This document shows positions 40,005 through 48,102 of a stretch of DNA of 54,043 nt, one piece after another. The first letter of the stretch is position 1; each line of letters opens with the position of its first letter. The notes beneath the pieces are model-generated. The model searched no databases. It saw only the letters and a list, made by a program, of their open reading frames with translations, and was not told the origin of the DNA. Made by a program: the position numbers and the translations under genes. The stretch is from an uncultured Lachnospiraceae bacterium (GTDB lineage: Bacteria > Bacillota > Clostridia > Lachnospirales > Lachnospiraceae). The DNA is taken from the NCBI GenBank assembly GCA_934370915.1, contig CAKRNI010000001.1, positions 1 through 54,043 on the forward strand, given 5' to 3'.

Positions 40005-40452
40005 GTATGTGTTCCTGATGGGCGTAGGAGGGTTGCTTTACATACTGATCGAACTGATCTGGAGAGGGTACAGCCATTGGTCCATGTTCGTGCTTGGTGG
40101 TCTATGTTTTGTCTTTTTGGGACTGATCAACGAGATTTTACCATGGCAGATGCCAGTGTGGATGCAGATCCTTATCGGCGCGATCGGAATCACGATACTG
40201 GAGCTTCTGACCGGATGCGTTGTCAACCGATGGCTCGGTTGGAACGTCTGGGACTACAGTGGTATGCCAGGTAACTTCCTGGGGCAGATCTGCCCTCAGT
40301 ATTTTCTATTGTGGCTTCCGGTCAGCTTGGCGGGTATCATCCTGGATGACTGGATTCGATATCGGCGCTACGGAGAAGAGCGGCCGCGGTACAACGTGGG
40401 GCTTACATGGCATAGCAGGCACATAGTCTGGATGTCAGAGAGGAGATGGTAG
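39982..40452 (+). CDS. Membrane protein, putative ABC-permease-like (PF06541 type)
   Basis: 156 residues with about four transmembrane helices (VFLMGVGGLLYILIELI, MFVLGGLCFVFLGLINEILP, WMQILIGAIGITILELLTG, FLLWLPVSLAGIILDDWI). Includes the NRWLGWNVWDYSGMPGNFLG motif of small putative permease-like proteins found in Clostridia phages near lysis genes. Overlaps its neighbours on both sides. Could act in lysis or membrane exclusion. Confidence 0.7.
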   Translation: MNQRLRNKYVFLMGVGGLLYILIELIWRGYSHWSMFVLGGLCFVFLGLINEILPWQMPVWMQILIGAIGITILELLTGCVVNRWLGWNVWDYSGMPGNFLGQICPQYFLLWLPVSLAGIILDDWIRYRRYGEERPRYNVGLTWHSRHIVWMSERRW

Positions 40453-40454
40453 AA

Positions 40455-40829
40455 ATGGACACAACGCCGATTGTTGTTGCTGTGATCGGATCAAACGCGA
40501 TTTTCGCATTTATTCAGTTCCTGATCACACGACATGATAATAAAAAGACCGCGTTATCGAAACATGAGCAGGCACAGAATGATATGATAATTGGTCTGGG
40601 CCATGACAAGTTACTTTATCTTACGGATAAGTTCGTTCAGCGCGGCGGCGTCACCTTAAAAGAGCGCAGAAACCTGGATTATATTTATAAGCCATACCGG
40701 GCGGCCGGTGGGAACGGAGACTGCCAGATCGGATATGAGGCTTGTGAGAAGCTCCCCACTCTGAGTGATGAGGAAGCGAAGGTGCTTGACAGGAAGATCA
40801 AGCGCAGAGAATACGGAATCGAAGAATAA
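40455..40829 (+). CDS. Small N-terminally anchored phage protein
   Basis: 124 residues with one N-terminal membrane helix (PIVVAVIGSNAIFAFIQFLI) and a soluble, charged C-terminus. Size and place just before the holin suggest a holin-like or lysis accessory function (XhlA/hemolysin-like in logic). ATG 40455 is preferred over 40446 on ribosome-site spacing. Confidence 0.65.
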   Translation: MDTTPIVVAVIGSNAIFAFIQFLITRHDNKKTALSKHEQAQNDMIIGLGHDKLLYLTDKFVQRGGVTLKERRNLDYIYKPYRAAGGNGDCQIGYEACEKLPTLSDEEAKVLDRKIKRREYGIEE

Positions 40830-40846
40830 GAAAGAGAGGAAAAATT

Positions 40847-41173
40847 ATGAATGTAAATGAAATGATGACATATGCAACCTATTTATTAATGGCCATCGGT
40901 GTGATGGCTTTTTTAGTATCTGCGATTACTCAGGTCGTCAAGGAGTTACCGGGACTTAAAAAGATCCCGACCGCGGTGGTCGTAATTGTGCTGAGCCTGG
41001 TACTTTGCCCGACAGCATTAGTGGCTATCATGATGTGGATGTCGAGACCGATCACATGGTACATGATTTTTGCGTGCATGATTGCGGCCTTTGTAGTGGC
41101 ATTGGTGGCGTTGGATGGATGGGAACGTGTTGCTGAGATTTGGCAGCGTACGAAATACAGCGATAAGAAGTAG
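40847..41173 (+). CDS. Phage holin
   Basis: 108 residues with three hydrophobic segments (YLLMAIGVMAFLVSAITQVV, AVVVIVLSLVLCPTALVAIM, WYMIFACMIAAFVVALVAL) and a charged C-terminus. Typical holin size and position directly before the endolysin. Makes the membrane lesion that releases or activates endolysin. Confidence 0.82.
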   Translation: MNVNEMMTYATYLLMAIGVMAFLVSAITQVVKELPGLKKIPTAVVVIVLSLVLCPTALVAIMMWMSRPITWYMIFACMIAAFVVALVALDGWERVAEIWQRTKYSDKK

Positions 41174-41215
41174 GAGGAGGCGATCCACTATCTCCCTTGC
41201 GGCCGGGGAATGGCC

Positions 41216-41231
41216 GTTGCGACGTCGCAAC
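41216..41231. repeat. 16-bp palindrome, copy 4
   Basis: GTTGCGACGTCGCAAC between the holin and the endolysin, immediately before a terminator-like hairpin. Confidence 0.95.
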
Positions 41232-41265
41232 AGCCCGGAGGGGATATTCTTCCGGGCTTTCTTCT
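41232..41265 (+). terminator. Terminator-like hairpin between holin and endolysin
   Basis: AGCCCGGA pairs with TCCGGGCT, followed by TTTCTTCT. The endolysin ribosome site starts about 10 bp later, so the hairpin could limit endolysin expression unless read through. Confidence 0.65.
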
Positions 41266-41286
41266 GATAGGAGAGGAGAGAAAATT

Positions 41287-42027
41287 ATGAGAGATATTAC
41301 ATTATGTCACCCGCGGCTCCAGACGCTGGCCGCGGAGCTTATCAAGGAATGCGAGAAGCAGGGACTGCAGATCAAAATTGGTGAGACGCTGCGTACCATG
41401 GCAGAGCAGGATGCCCTGTATGCTCAGGGACGCACAAAGCCAGGGACTATTGTCACGAATGCGAAAGGTAGCAGCTACAGCTCTTATCATCAGTGGGGAG
41501 TGGCGTTTGATATTTACAGAGCCGACGGCCGCGGTGCCTATTATGATAAAGATGGATTCTTTTCCAAAGTCGGTAAGATCGGAGTGGCACTTGGTCTCGA
41601 ATGGGGCGGAAATTGGAAATCCATCGTGGACAAACCTCACTTCCAGCTTCCAGACTGGGGATCATCGACGAGCGGGATAAAAAAGAAATTTAAGACGCCG
41701 GAGCAATTCATGAAGACATGGCCATCAGCGAAAGAAAAGCAGATCGTAGAAGGCTGGCAGCACGATGCGCACGGCTGGTGGTGGCAGAACGAGGACGGAT
41801 CCTGGGTAGCATCAGACTGGCGTTTGATCAACCACCACCATTACCTCTTCGGAGCAAACGGTTACATCAGGACCGGCTGGCACCGCTGGAATCCAGACAC
41901 AAAGCAGGTGGATTCGGCTGACGGCTCCGGAGACTGGTATTATCTCCAGGAGGACGGAGATCTTCAGGGTGCTTGTTGGCATAGCAAAACTAATGGGGCG
42001 ATGGAAGTGTGGTATGTAGACAAATAG
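41287..42027 (+). CDS. Endolysin: M15 peptidase with choline-binding-type repeats
   Basis: 246 residues. Residues 1-125 form an M15 (VanY/L-Ala-D-Glu endopeptidase) domain with zinc ligands in SYHQWGVAFD and KPHFQL. A Lys-rich linker leads to cell-wall-binding repeats (GWQHDAHGWWWQNEDGSWVA, YLFGANGYIRTGWHRW, GDWYYLQEDGDLQ). Cuts peptide stems of peptidoglycan for lysis. ATG 41287 follows GAGGAGAG; the longer frame at 41197 would run through the hairpin. Confidence 0.92.
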   Translation: MRDITLCHPRLQTLAAELIKECEKQGLQIKIGETLRTMAEQDALYAQGRTKPGTIVTNAKGSSYSSYHQWGVAFDIYRADGRGAYYDKDGFFSKVGKIGVALGLEWGGNWKSIVDKPHFQLPDWGSSTSGIKKKFKTPEQFMKTWPSAKEKQIVEGWQHDAHGWWWQNEDGSWVASDWRLINHHHYLFGANGYIRTGWHRWNPDTKQVDSADGSGDWYYLQEDGDLQGACWHSKTNGAMEVWYVDK

Positions 42028-42071
42028 GTACGATGTACCAATACAATACTTTGTCTACTATTTGTCTACTA
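42015..42071. repeat. Integrase arm-type repeats (attP P arm)
   Basis: TTGTCTACTA occurs at 42051-42060 and 42062-42071, with an inverted related copy TGTAGACAAATA at the end of the endolysin gene. Closely spaced direct repeats 110 bp from the tRNA core are typical arm-binding sites. Confidence 0.6.
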
Positions 42072-42185
42072 CGATGAATAAAAAAGGGCAAAAAACATTG
42101 CAGAGTAATAAAGGCTAAACCTCGGAAAGTGGCTTAAAACCTCACTTTTTCGCATGTCGTGGAAATGCCAAAATGAAAAAATAAA

Positions 42186-42230
42186 TTTTCGTAATGCGTA
42201 GGTCGCCGGTTCGAGTCCGGCCGGGAGCTT
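42186..42230 (+). other. tRNA-Thr(CGU) 3' half: phage attachment core
   Basis: Begins in an anticodon loop TTCGTAA, then TGCGT, variable AGGTC, T-arm GCCGG-TTCGAGT-CCGGC and acceptor CGGGAGC with T discriminator. No 5' half is present, so this is not a working tRNA but the segment of identity with a host tRNA-Thr gene used as attachment core. The 157-bp stretch before it holds only arm repeats. Confidence 0.75.
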
Positions 42231-42237
42231 ACTGATG

Positions 42238-42264
42238 AAACCCTTGTAAATCAAGGGTTTTTGT
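42238..42264 (+). terminator. Terminator after attachment core
   Basis: AAACCCTTG pairs with CAAGGGTTT, followed by TTGTTG. A second hairpin (AAAGCCGTCC/GGGCGGCTTT, 42282-42306) follows. Confidence 0.7.
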
Positions 42265-42346
42265 TGTTTTATAGAAAGATGAAAGCCGTCCAGAAAGGGC
42301 GGCTTTTGTTGTCTCCAGGGACTATTTGGGGACCGGAATTTTAACG

Positions 42347-42488
42347 CTATGCTTTTTTTATTAAAGTATCGGCCAGAACATCAGAGGCTTTCCGGTCAAA
42401 CTCTTCAAGAGCGTGGCTGTAGATATTCAGCGTGGTACTGGTGTTGGTGTGTCCGAGTCTTCCACAGAGTGCCTGTATGAATGAATTG
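42347..42488 (-). pseudogene. int: Integrase C-terminal fragment
   Basis: About 47 codons with the end of a tyrosine integrase: IQALCGRLGHTNTSTTLNIY followed by SHALEEFDRKASD. It contains the His of GH and the catalytic Tyr that the left-end integrase lacks. Upstream of about 42488 the frame is no longer integrase-like. Its distance from the attachment core (about 115 bp) is what an intact phage would show between attP and int. Confidence 0.8.
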
Positions 42489-42635
42489 CGGAAGGGGAAA
42501 ATGGTTGCGCTGCCGATCGAAAATTCGAGCATGATGCGTGAGACGCGGATCATCTATGAAAAGGATTTCACACATCTGGATCTTTTGCAGGAAATTACGC
42601 GGATCTATCATGAAACAGCGCGGAATTACCGGTAA
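42477..42635 (+). pseudogene. LysR-family regulator, C-terminal remnant
   Basis: Frame ending at TAA 42635: NELRKGKMVALPIENSSMMR, then ETRIIYEKDFTHLDLLQEI. This reads as the last 50 residues of a LysR substrate-binding domain. No N-terminal part is visible in the window. It marks the start of host sequence, and the gene was cut by the event that also cut the integrase. Confidence 0.6.
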
Positions 42636-42641
42636 TAAAAA

Positions 42642-42681
42642 GGCTGTGAAGAATGACAACCCATTCTTCACAGCCATTATT
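42642..42681. terminator. Bidirectional terminator (LysR remnant / aroA)
   Basis: GGCTGTGAAGAATG pairs with CATTCTTCACAGCC around 6 bases, flanked by A-run on the left and ATTATT on the right. Confidence 0.85.
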
Positions 42682-42694
42682 CATCGGGAACAAG

Positions 42695-43972
42695 TCAGCA
42701 GGTCAGCTTTTTCAATTCTTTATAAAATGAAGGATAGGAGATATCCACACAATCCGCATCAAGAATTTCCGTCTCCCCGTCAGCAGCGAGAGCTGCAATT
42801 GCAAAGGTCATGGCAATGCGGTGGTCCTTGTGGCTGTCAACAACGGCACCGTGGAGCGGTTTTCCGCCGTGGATGATCATGCCGTCATCGGTTTCCTCGA
42901 CATCGGCCCCCATGGCGCGCAGATTCTCGACCATGATGGCGATGCGGTTGGATTCCTTGACTTTTAATTCGGCAGCATCCCGGATGACCGTAGTTCCCTC
43001 AGCGAAACATGCCATCATGGCGATCGTTGGGAGCTCGTCAATGAGGGTCGGGATAATATCACCTTCAATGACACAGCCCTTCAGGGAGCTTGTACGGACT
43101 AAAAGATCGGCCGTCGGCTCTGCATTGCCGTGATCCTCGTTTAAGAGCGTCAGATCGGCTCCCATGGCTCCACAGACCTTGATGAGTCCGGCTCTCGTCG
43201 GATTGATGCCCACATTCTTAATAAGAACTTCGGAGTTCGGCAGGATTAGGCCTGCGGCCACGAAATACACAGAAGAAGAGATATCTCCCGGGACATCGAT
43301 CCGGTTTCCGAAAAGCTCGGTTGCCGGCCAGATCGTCACGGTGGTTCCTCTGGATTCCAGCTCCGCGCCAAAGAATTTTAACATAAGTTCGGTATGGTTT
43401 CTCGATACCTGCGGCTCGGTGACACTTGTGAGTCCGTCGGCATAGAGTCCTGCCAGAAGAAGCGAGGATTTTACCTGGGCGGACGCAACGCTGGAAGTGT
43501 AGTGGATCCCGGCAAGCGGCTTTCCACAGATCCTTAACGGTGCACAGTCATTTCCGCGAACGCTTTTAATGTCGGCTCCCATCATAGACAGCGGTTCGAT
43601 AATGCGTTTCATGGGGCGCTTCTGGATGGATTCGTCACCAGTCAGGGTCACATCGAAATTTTGCGGGGCAAGGATGCCGGAGATGAGTCTCGTTGTGGTG
43701 CCGGAGTTCCCGCAGTCCAGAGTTTCGGCCGGTGCGGTCAGTCCGTGCATACCCTTTCCATGGACGGTGACAATGCCATTCTTATTTTCAATGTCGATTC
43801 CCATATGACGGAAACAGCTGATCGTGGAGAGACAGTCGGCTCCCTCCAAAAAGTTATGAATCTCCGTAGTGCCCTTTGCGATGGATCCGAACATGACACT
43901 GCGGTGGGAAATGGATTTGTCGCCCGGGACTGTGATCTCTCCCCGGACATGGTCTGCTTTATGTAATATCAT
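42695..43972 (-). CDS. aroA: 3-phosphoshikimate 1-carboxyvinyltransferase (EPSP synthase)
   Basis: 425 residues. Transfers enolpyruvate from PEP to shikimate-3-phosphate in the shikimate pathway. GDKSISHRSVMFGSIAKG near residue 18 is the PEP/S3P-binding motif; LDCGNSGTTTRL, RPMKRIIEPL and the C-terminal KESNRIAIMVENLRAMGADV are all present. ATG 43972 follows GAGGAATTT; an ATG 15 bp upstream lacks a site. Probably co-transcribed with tyrA on the same strand, aromatic amino-acid synthesis genes in order tyrA-aroA. Confidence 0.95.
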   Translation of the reverse strand: MILHKADHVRGEITVPGDKSISHRSVMFGSIAKGTTEIHNFLEGADCLSTISCFRHMGIDIENKNGIVTVHGKGMHGLTAPAETLDCGNSGTTTRLISGILAPQNFDVTLTGDESIQKRPMKRIIEPLSMMGADIKSVRGNDCAPLRICGKPLAGIHYTSSVASAQVKSSLLLAGLYADGLTSVTEPQVSRNHTELMLKFFGAELESRGTTVTIWPATELFGNRIDVPGDISSSVYFVAAGLILPNSEVLIKNVGINPTRAGLIKVCGAMGADLTLLNEDHGNAEPTADLLVRTSSLKGCVIEGDIIPTLIDELPTIAMMACFAEGTTVIRDAAELKVKESNRIAIMVENLRAMGADVEETDDGMIIHGGKPLHGAVVDSHKDHRIAMTFAIAALAADGETEILDADCVDISYPSFYKELKKLTC

Positions 43973-44108
43973 AAATAAATTCCTCATATTTGATGTTTAT
44001 GTATATAGATACGATCCTGATGTGCGCCTGGATGAGACGAGGAGGCGGTAGGTCCATCCATGGAGTATCGATGGATACAGACGGATAACCGGATAAAACC
44101 GCAGGCTC

Positions 44109-45203
44109 TTATTTTGTCAGGATATAATTATGGCTTTTCAGAAGTTCTGCCGCCTCATTTTTCTTATCTTCCCTATAGAAAGAGATTCTGAGAGCACCTT
44201 CACCTTCCTCGCGGCTGTGATTGATGCCGATATTTTTGACGCTGATCCCCTTGGCGGCAAGGATCGCGGCGAGAACGGAGATGGATCCCGGCTCGTCGAG
44301 AACATCCACACTGAAGGAGTGATCCCGCTCGATTGGTCCCTGTCCGCGGTTGGGAAAGGTTGAGCGGTATGCGCCTGACTCCTCAAACATCCGGTAGATT
44401 GCGTCGCCGTTCCGGTTTTCCAGAGATTTGCAGATGGATTCCAGAGAAGCGATATACCGTTTTAGGAGTATCAGGATATTTTCTGTATTTGTCATGCAGA
44501 TCTGTTCCCACATGACAGGGGAGGAGGAGGCGATCCTCGTGATATCCTTAAAACCTCCCGCGGCCAGCCGTTTCATGATCTCATCACTGGAATCGTTATC
44601 GTGGACGAGATTTACGAGACTGGATGCCACAAGATGCGGCAGGTGGCTGATGGCTGCGACGGAAAAATCATGCTCGTGATAATCGAGAACGAGCGGAAGC
44701 GCGCCGATGGCCAGAGCAATCCGGCGGATCCGCTCGATCTGTTCCGGCACAGTCTTTTCTGTAGGTGTTATAATATAGTAGGCATTCTCCAGAAGGTGGT
44801 CTGTGGAACTCTCATAACCGGTCTTTTCAGAACCGGCCATCGGATGTCCACCGACGAAGACATCCTCATAGCCTAAATGTTCCACAGCGTGATGGATATC
44901 CGACTTAGTACTTCCGATATCAGTGATCAGAGCACCCGGCTTTAAGAACGGACGTACCTTTTCGAGATACATGGCATTGTATTCCACGGGAGTGCAGAGA
45001 AAGATCACGTCACATGCAGAGAGAGTTTCGTCGATCCCGTCAAGAATGATATCGATGGTTCCTTCCTTCTTTGCCTGCTCAAGCTTCGAGCGGGTCCGCA
45101 TGTAGGCCATGATCGTAATATCTTTATTTGCGCGGCGAAGGCCTCTGGCGATAGAACCGCCGATAAGGCCAAGGCCGATAAAACCAAATGTAGAATCAGA
45201 CAT
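44109..45203 (-). CDS. tyrA: Prephenate dehydrogenase with ACT domain
   Basis: 364 residues. Converts prephenate to 4-hydroxyphenylpyruvate for tyrosine. Rossmann motif GFIGLGLIGGSIARGL at residues 6-21, VGGHPMAGSEKTGYES (substrate site), SHLPHLVASSLVN, and a C-terminal ACT domain (about 295-364) for feedback by tyrosine. GGAGGAACTG precedes the start. 120 bp upstream of aroA with no terminator seen between. Confidence 0.95.
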   Translation of the reverse strand: MSDSTFGFIGLGLIGGSIARGLRRANKDITIMAYMRTRSKLEQAKKEGTIDIILDGIDETLSACDVIFLCTPVEYNAMYLEKVRPFLKPGALITDIGSTKSDIHHAVEHLGYEDVFVGGHPMAGSEKTGYESSTDHLLENAYYIITPTEKTVPEQIERIRRIALAIGALPLVLDYHEHDFSVAAISHLPHLVASSLVNLVHDNDSSDEIMKRLAAGGFKDITRIASSSPVMWEQICMTNTENILILLKRYIASLESICKSLENRNGDAIYRMFEESGAYRSTFPNRGQGPIERDHSFSVDVLDEPGSISVLAAILAAKGISVKNIGINHSREEGEGALRISFYREDKKNEAAELLKSHNYILTK

Positions 45204-45317
45204 GATGCAGTTCCTCCTTTGTCTCTTCGATTTTATAACACAGGAATATGAATGTCAACAAGAAAAAATCAATACTTTAAAGTGATAAAATACATGAATA
45301 CATTGCGGGTGAGCCCT

Positions 45318-45410
45318 TCCGGCACTGACGTGCCAATGATGCGCACTCGCGCGAAGATGCAGATTGTCACAAGCGACCGCGCGAGGCGCAAGAATGTGAC
45401 AAGGCACCTT
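45318..45410. repeat. GC-rich dyad element in tyrA/EF-G-like gap
   Basis: Within a 530-bp gene-free stretch, this block has nested dyads (GCAC-TGAC-GTGC, GCGCACTCGCGC, and TTGTCACA paired with TGTGACAA around a GC-rich core) in AT-rich surroundings. It looks like a dispersed palindromic repeat. The rest of the gap holds no gene, only the promoter at 45602. Confidence 0.5.
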
Positions 45411-45601
45411 TTTTAGAAGAAAATGCCTTAGCATCCCGCTCGGAAGAACTGGATGAGAAGAAAAGAAGCATCTGAGATTCGGCAAAATCCATAAAAATAG
45501 AATACATCCGTTGATTTTAATGGATTTTCACACGAAACCTCCATATTTCCAATATAATTTAAAAAAGACAGAAAATATTTTGTGCAATTTCGATATTAAG
45601 C

Positions 45602-45630
45602 TTGAAAAATTCGAAAAGTTTTGGTAAAAT
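45602..45630 (+). promoter_or_regulatory. Promoter of EF-G-like gene
   Basis: TTGAAA (45602-45607), 17 bp, TAAAAT (45625-45630), about 100 bp before the start codon. Confidence 0.65.
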
Positions 45631-45732
45631 ATGACCATAGGCAATAAGCAGTATAGCCAAAACATCTGAACTCCGTAATTTGCGGAAGTCTTTTGAAAGA
45701 ATGGCAAAAAAACATATACGGGAGGGATTCAT

Positions 45733-47832
45733 ATGAATATTTATGGAACAAAACAGATCCGAAATGTTGTACTTTTAGGTCACGGCGGCGCCGGTAAAAC
45801 GACGGTAGCCGAGGCACTGGCTTATCTGACCGGCGTTACAAAGAGAATGGGAAAAGTTGCTGATGGTAATACGATCAGTGACTATGACAAAGAAGAGATC
45901 AAGAGACAGTTCTCGATCTCCACAACGATGGTTCCGATCGAGTACGAAGGCGCTGAGGGAAAGATCAAGATCAACCTTCTCGATACTCCAGGCTATTTCG
46001 ATTTCGTAGGCGAGGTGGAAGAGGCTGTCAGCGCGGCTGATGCGGCGATCATCGTTGTAAACTGTAAGGCAGGAATTGAAGTTGGTACAGAAAAAGCATG
46101 GGATCTGTGTGAAGAATATAAACTCCCGAGAATCATATTTGTTACAAACATGGATGATGACCACGCGTCCTTCCGTGAACTGATCTTAAAGCTTGAGAAA
46201 AAGTTCGGCAGAAAGATCGCTCCGTTCCAGGTTCCGATCCGTGAGAATGAAAAGTTCGTCGGCTTCGTAAATGCAGTTAAGATGCAGGGCCGCCGCTTCA
46301 CAAATCTTTCCGACTATGAGGACTGTGAGATTCCTGAATATACAAAAAAGAACCTCGGAATTATCCGCGATGCCCTGATCGAGGCTGTTGCTGAGACAAG
46401 TGAAGAGTACATGGAACGTTACTTCTCCGGCGATGAGTTCACACAGGACGAGATCTACACCGCGGTACAGACCCACGTGTGTGATGGCACGATCGTTCCG
46501 GTCATGATGGGCTCCGGTATTAACTGTCAGGGCTTCAACGCATTATTAAATGCGATCGACCGCTATTTCCCGTCACCGGATAAGGGCGAATGTGTCGGCG
46601 TCGATGTATCAAACGGCGAGCACTTTACCGCGAAATACAACGATGAGGTATCCCTCTCCGCGAGAGTCTTCAAGACGATCGTTGATCCGTTTATCGGAAA
46701 ATATTCCTTAATGAAGGTATGCACGGGTACATTAAAGCCGGATAGCACTCTCTACAATGTAAACAAAGACGCGGAGGAGAAGATTGCGAAAGTTTACGTG
46801 TTAAGAGGTAAAGATGTGATTGAGGTTCCGGAGTTAAAGGCCGGTGATATCGGTGCTGTTGCGAAGCTCTCCGTGACCCAGACAGGTGATACGATCGCTT
46901 TAAGAACTGCTCCGATCGTATACCACAAACCGAAGATTTCCACACCGTATACATATATGCGCTTTGCGGCAAAGACAAAGGGCGACGAGGACAAGATCTC
47001 CAGTGCACTCGCGAGAATGATGGAAGAAGACCTGACGCTCCGCGTTGTGAATGATACTGAAAATCGTCAGAGCTTACTTTACGGAATCGGTGACCAGCAG
47101 CTTGAAGTTACTATCAGCAAGCTCCTTGGCCGTTACAAAGTCGATGTGGAGCTCTCCAAGCCGAAATTCGCGTTCCGTGAGACGATCCGCAAGAAAGTGG
47201 AAGCTCCTGGCCGTTATAAGAAACAGTCCGGCGGACACGGACAGTTCGGCGATGTTAAGATGTCCTTTGAGCCATCCGGAGATCTTGAGACACCTTATAT
47301 TTTCGAGGAGAAGGTGTTCGGCGGTGCGGTTCCGAAGAACTACTTCCCGGCAGTTGAAAAAGGCGTACAGGAATGCTGTACAAAGGGCCCGTTAGCCGGT
47401 TATCCGGTAGTCGGCATCAAGGCAACACTTCTCGACGGTTCCTACCATCCGGTAGACTCCTCCGAGATGGCCTTCAAGATGGCTGCAACCCTTGCTTTCA
47501 AGAAGGGCTTTATGGAAGCCGGCCCGGTTCTCTTAGAGCCGATTGCCTCCGTAAAAGTTATCGTTCCGGATAAGTTCACCGGTGATGTTATGGGTGACTT
47601 AAACAGAAGAAGAGGACGTGTTCTCGGAATGAACTCTCTCCATGGCGGAAAGCAGGAGATTGTTGCGGATGTACCGATGTCCGAGATGTTTGGCTACAAT
47701 ACAGACCTCCGCTCCATGACAGGCGGTATCGGCTTATTCTCCTACGAGTTCAGCCGTTACGAGCAGGCTCCTGGCGATGTTCAGAAGAAGGAAGTGGAAG
47801 CGAGAATGGCAGGAGGAGATGTGGAAGCTTAA
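45733..47832 (+). CDS. Elongation factor G-like GTPase (EF-G paralogue)
   Basis: 699 residues with all EF-G domains. G1 is GHGGAGKTT (16-24) and G3 LLDTPGYFDF (about 82). G4 reads VTNMDDD where canonical EF-G has NKMD, so the guanine-recognition Asn and Lys are altered. Domain IV/V features (GGHGQFGDVKMSFEP, SSEMAFKMAATLAFKKG) are intact. It groups in style with clostridial EF-G-like/FusA2 proteins rather than with the translation factor encoded in the str operon. GGGAGGG precedes the ATG. Confidence 0.88.
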   Translation: MNIYGTKQIRNVVLLGHGGAGKTTVAEALAYLTGVTKRMGKVADGNTISDYDKEEIKRQFSISTTMVPIEYEGAEGKIKINLLDTPGYFDFVGEVEEAVSAADAAIIVVNCKAGIEVGTEKAWDLCEEYKLPRIIFVTNMDDDHASFRELILKLEKKFGRKIAPFQVPIRENEKFVGFVNAVKMQGRRFTNLSDYEDCEIPEYTKKNLGIIRDALIEAVAETSEEYMERYFSGDEFTQDEIYTAVQTHVCDGTIVPVMMGSGINCQGFNALLNAIDRYFPSPDKGECVGVDVSNGEHFTAKYNDEVSLSARVFKTIVDPFIGKYSLMKVCTGTLKPDSTLYNVNKDAEEKIAKVYVLRGKDVIEVPELKAGDIGAVAKLSVTQTGDTIALRTAPIVYHKPKISTPYTYMRFAAKTKGDEDKISSALARMMEEDLTLRVVNDTENRQSLLYGIGDQQLEVTISKLLGRYKVDVELSKPKFAFRETIRKKVEAPGRYKKQSGGHGQFGDVKMSFEPSGDLETPYIFEEKVFGGAVPKNYFPAVEKGVQECCTKGPLAGYPVVGIKATLLDGSYHPVDSSEMAFKMAATLAFKKGFMEAGPVLLEPIASVKVIVPDKFTGDVMGDLNRRRGRVLGMNSLHGGKQEIVADVPMSEMFGYNTDLRSMTGGIGLFSYEFSRYEQAPGDVQKKEVEARMAGGDVEA

Positions 47833-47872
47833 AAGGTTCCCGCTTTTCTGAAAACCGAATAGAAAATGACTG

Positions 47873-47905
47873 CAGGGATCAGCTGAAAGGCTGGTCCCTG
47901 TTTTG
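47873..47905 (+). terminator. Terminator of EF-G-like gene
   Basis: CAGGGATCAGC pairs with GCTGGTCCCTG around TGAAAG, followed by TTTTG. Confidence 0.85.
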
Positions 47906-48102
47906 CGCCGAAGTTCCTTCAAAGAAGCTGCCCGATGGCAGAATCTGCCACAGTTTTCCCACGACTTCCATCTGGACAGAAAGAGAGAAAAATGGTATAG
48001 TTATAAACTGATAAGCTATAGAATCTGCCGGATCCCAAAACTGCAAATCAGATAAAGCTTTGCGCTATGACAAAATACTCCGGCAAAAAATGAGGAATTA
48101 GA

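Noticed and set aside
41197..41286. N-terminal extension of the endolysin
   Set aside because: It would translate through the palindrome and terminator hairpin; the ATG at 41287 has a strong ribosome site and starts the conserved domain.
42186..42230. Functional tRNA gene at the right end
   Set aside because: Only the 3' half from the anticodon loop is present; there is no D-arm or 5' acceptor strand.
9..42488. SSV-like integrase that is split by its own integration
   Set aside because: No common core is visible at the two junctions, some residues are missing, and a conventional attP lies 250 bp away from the break.
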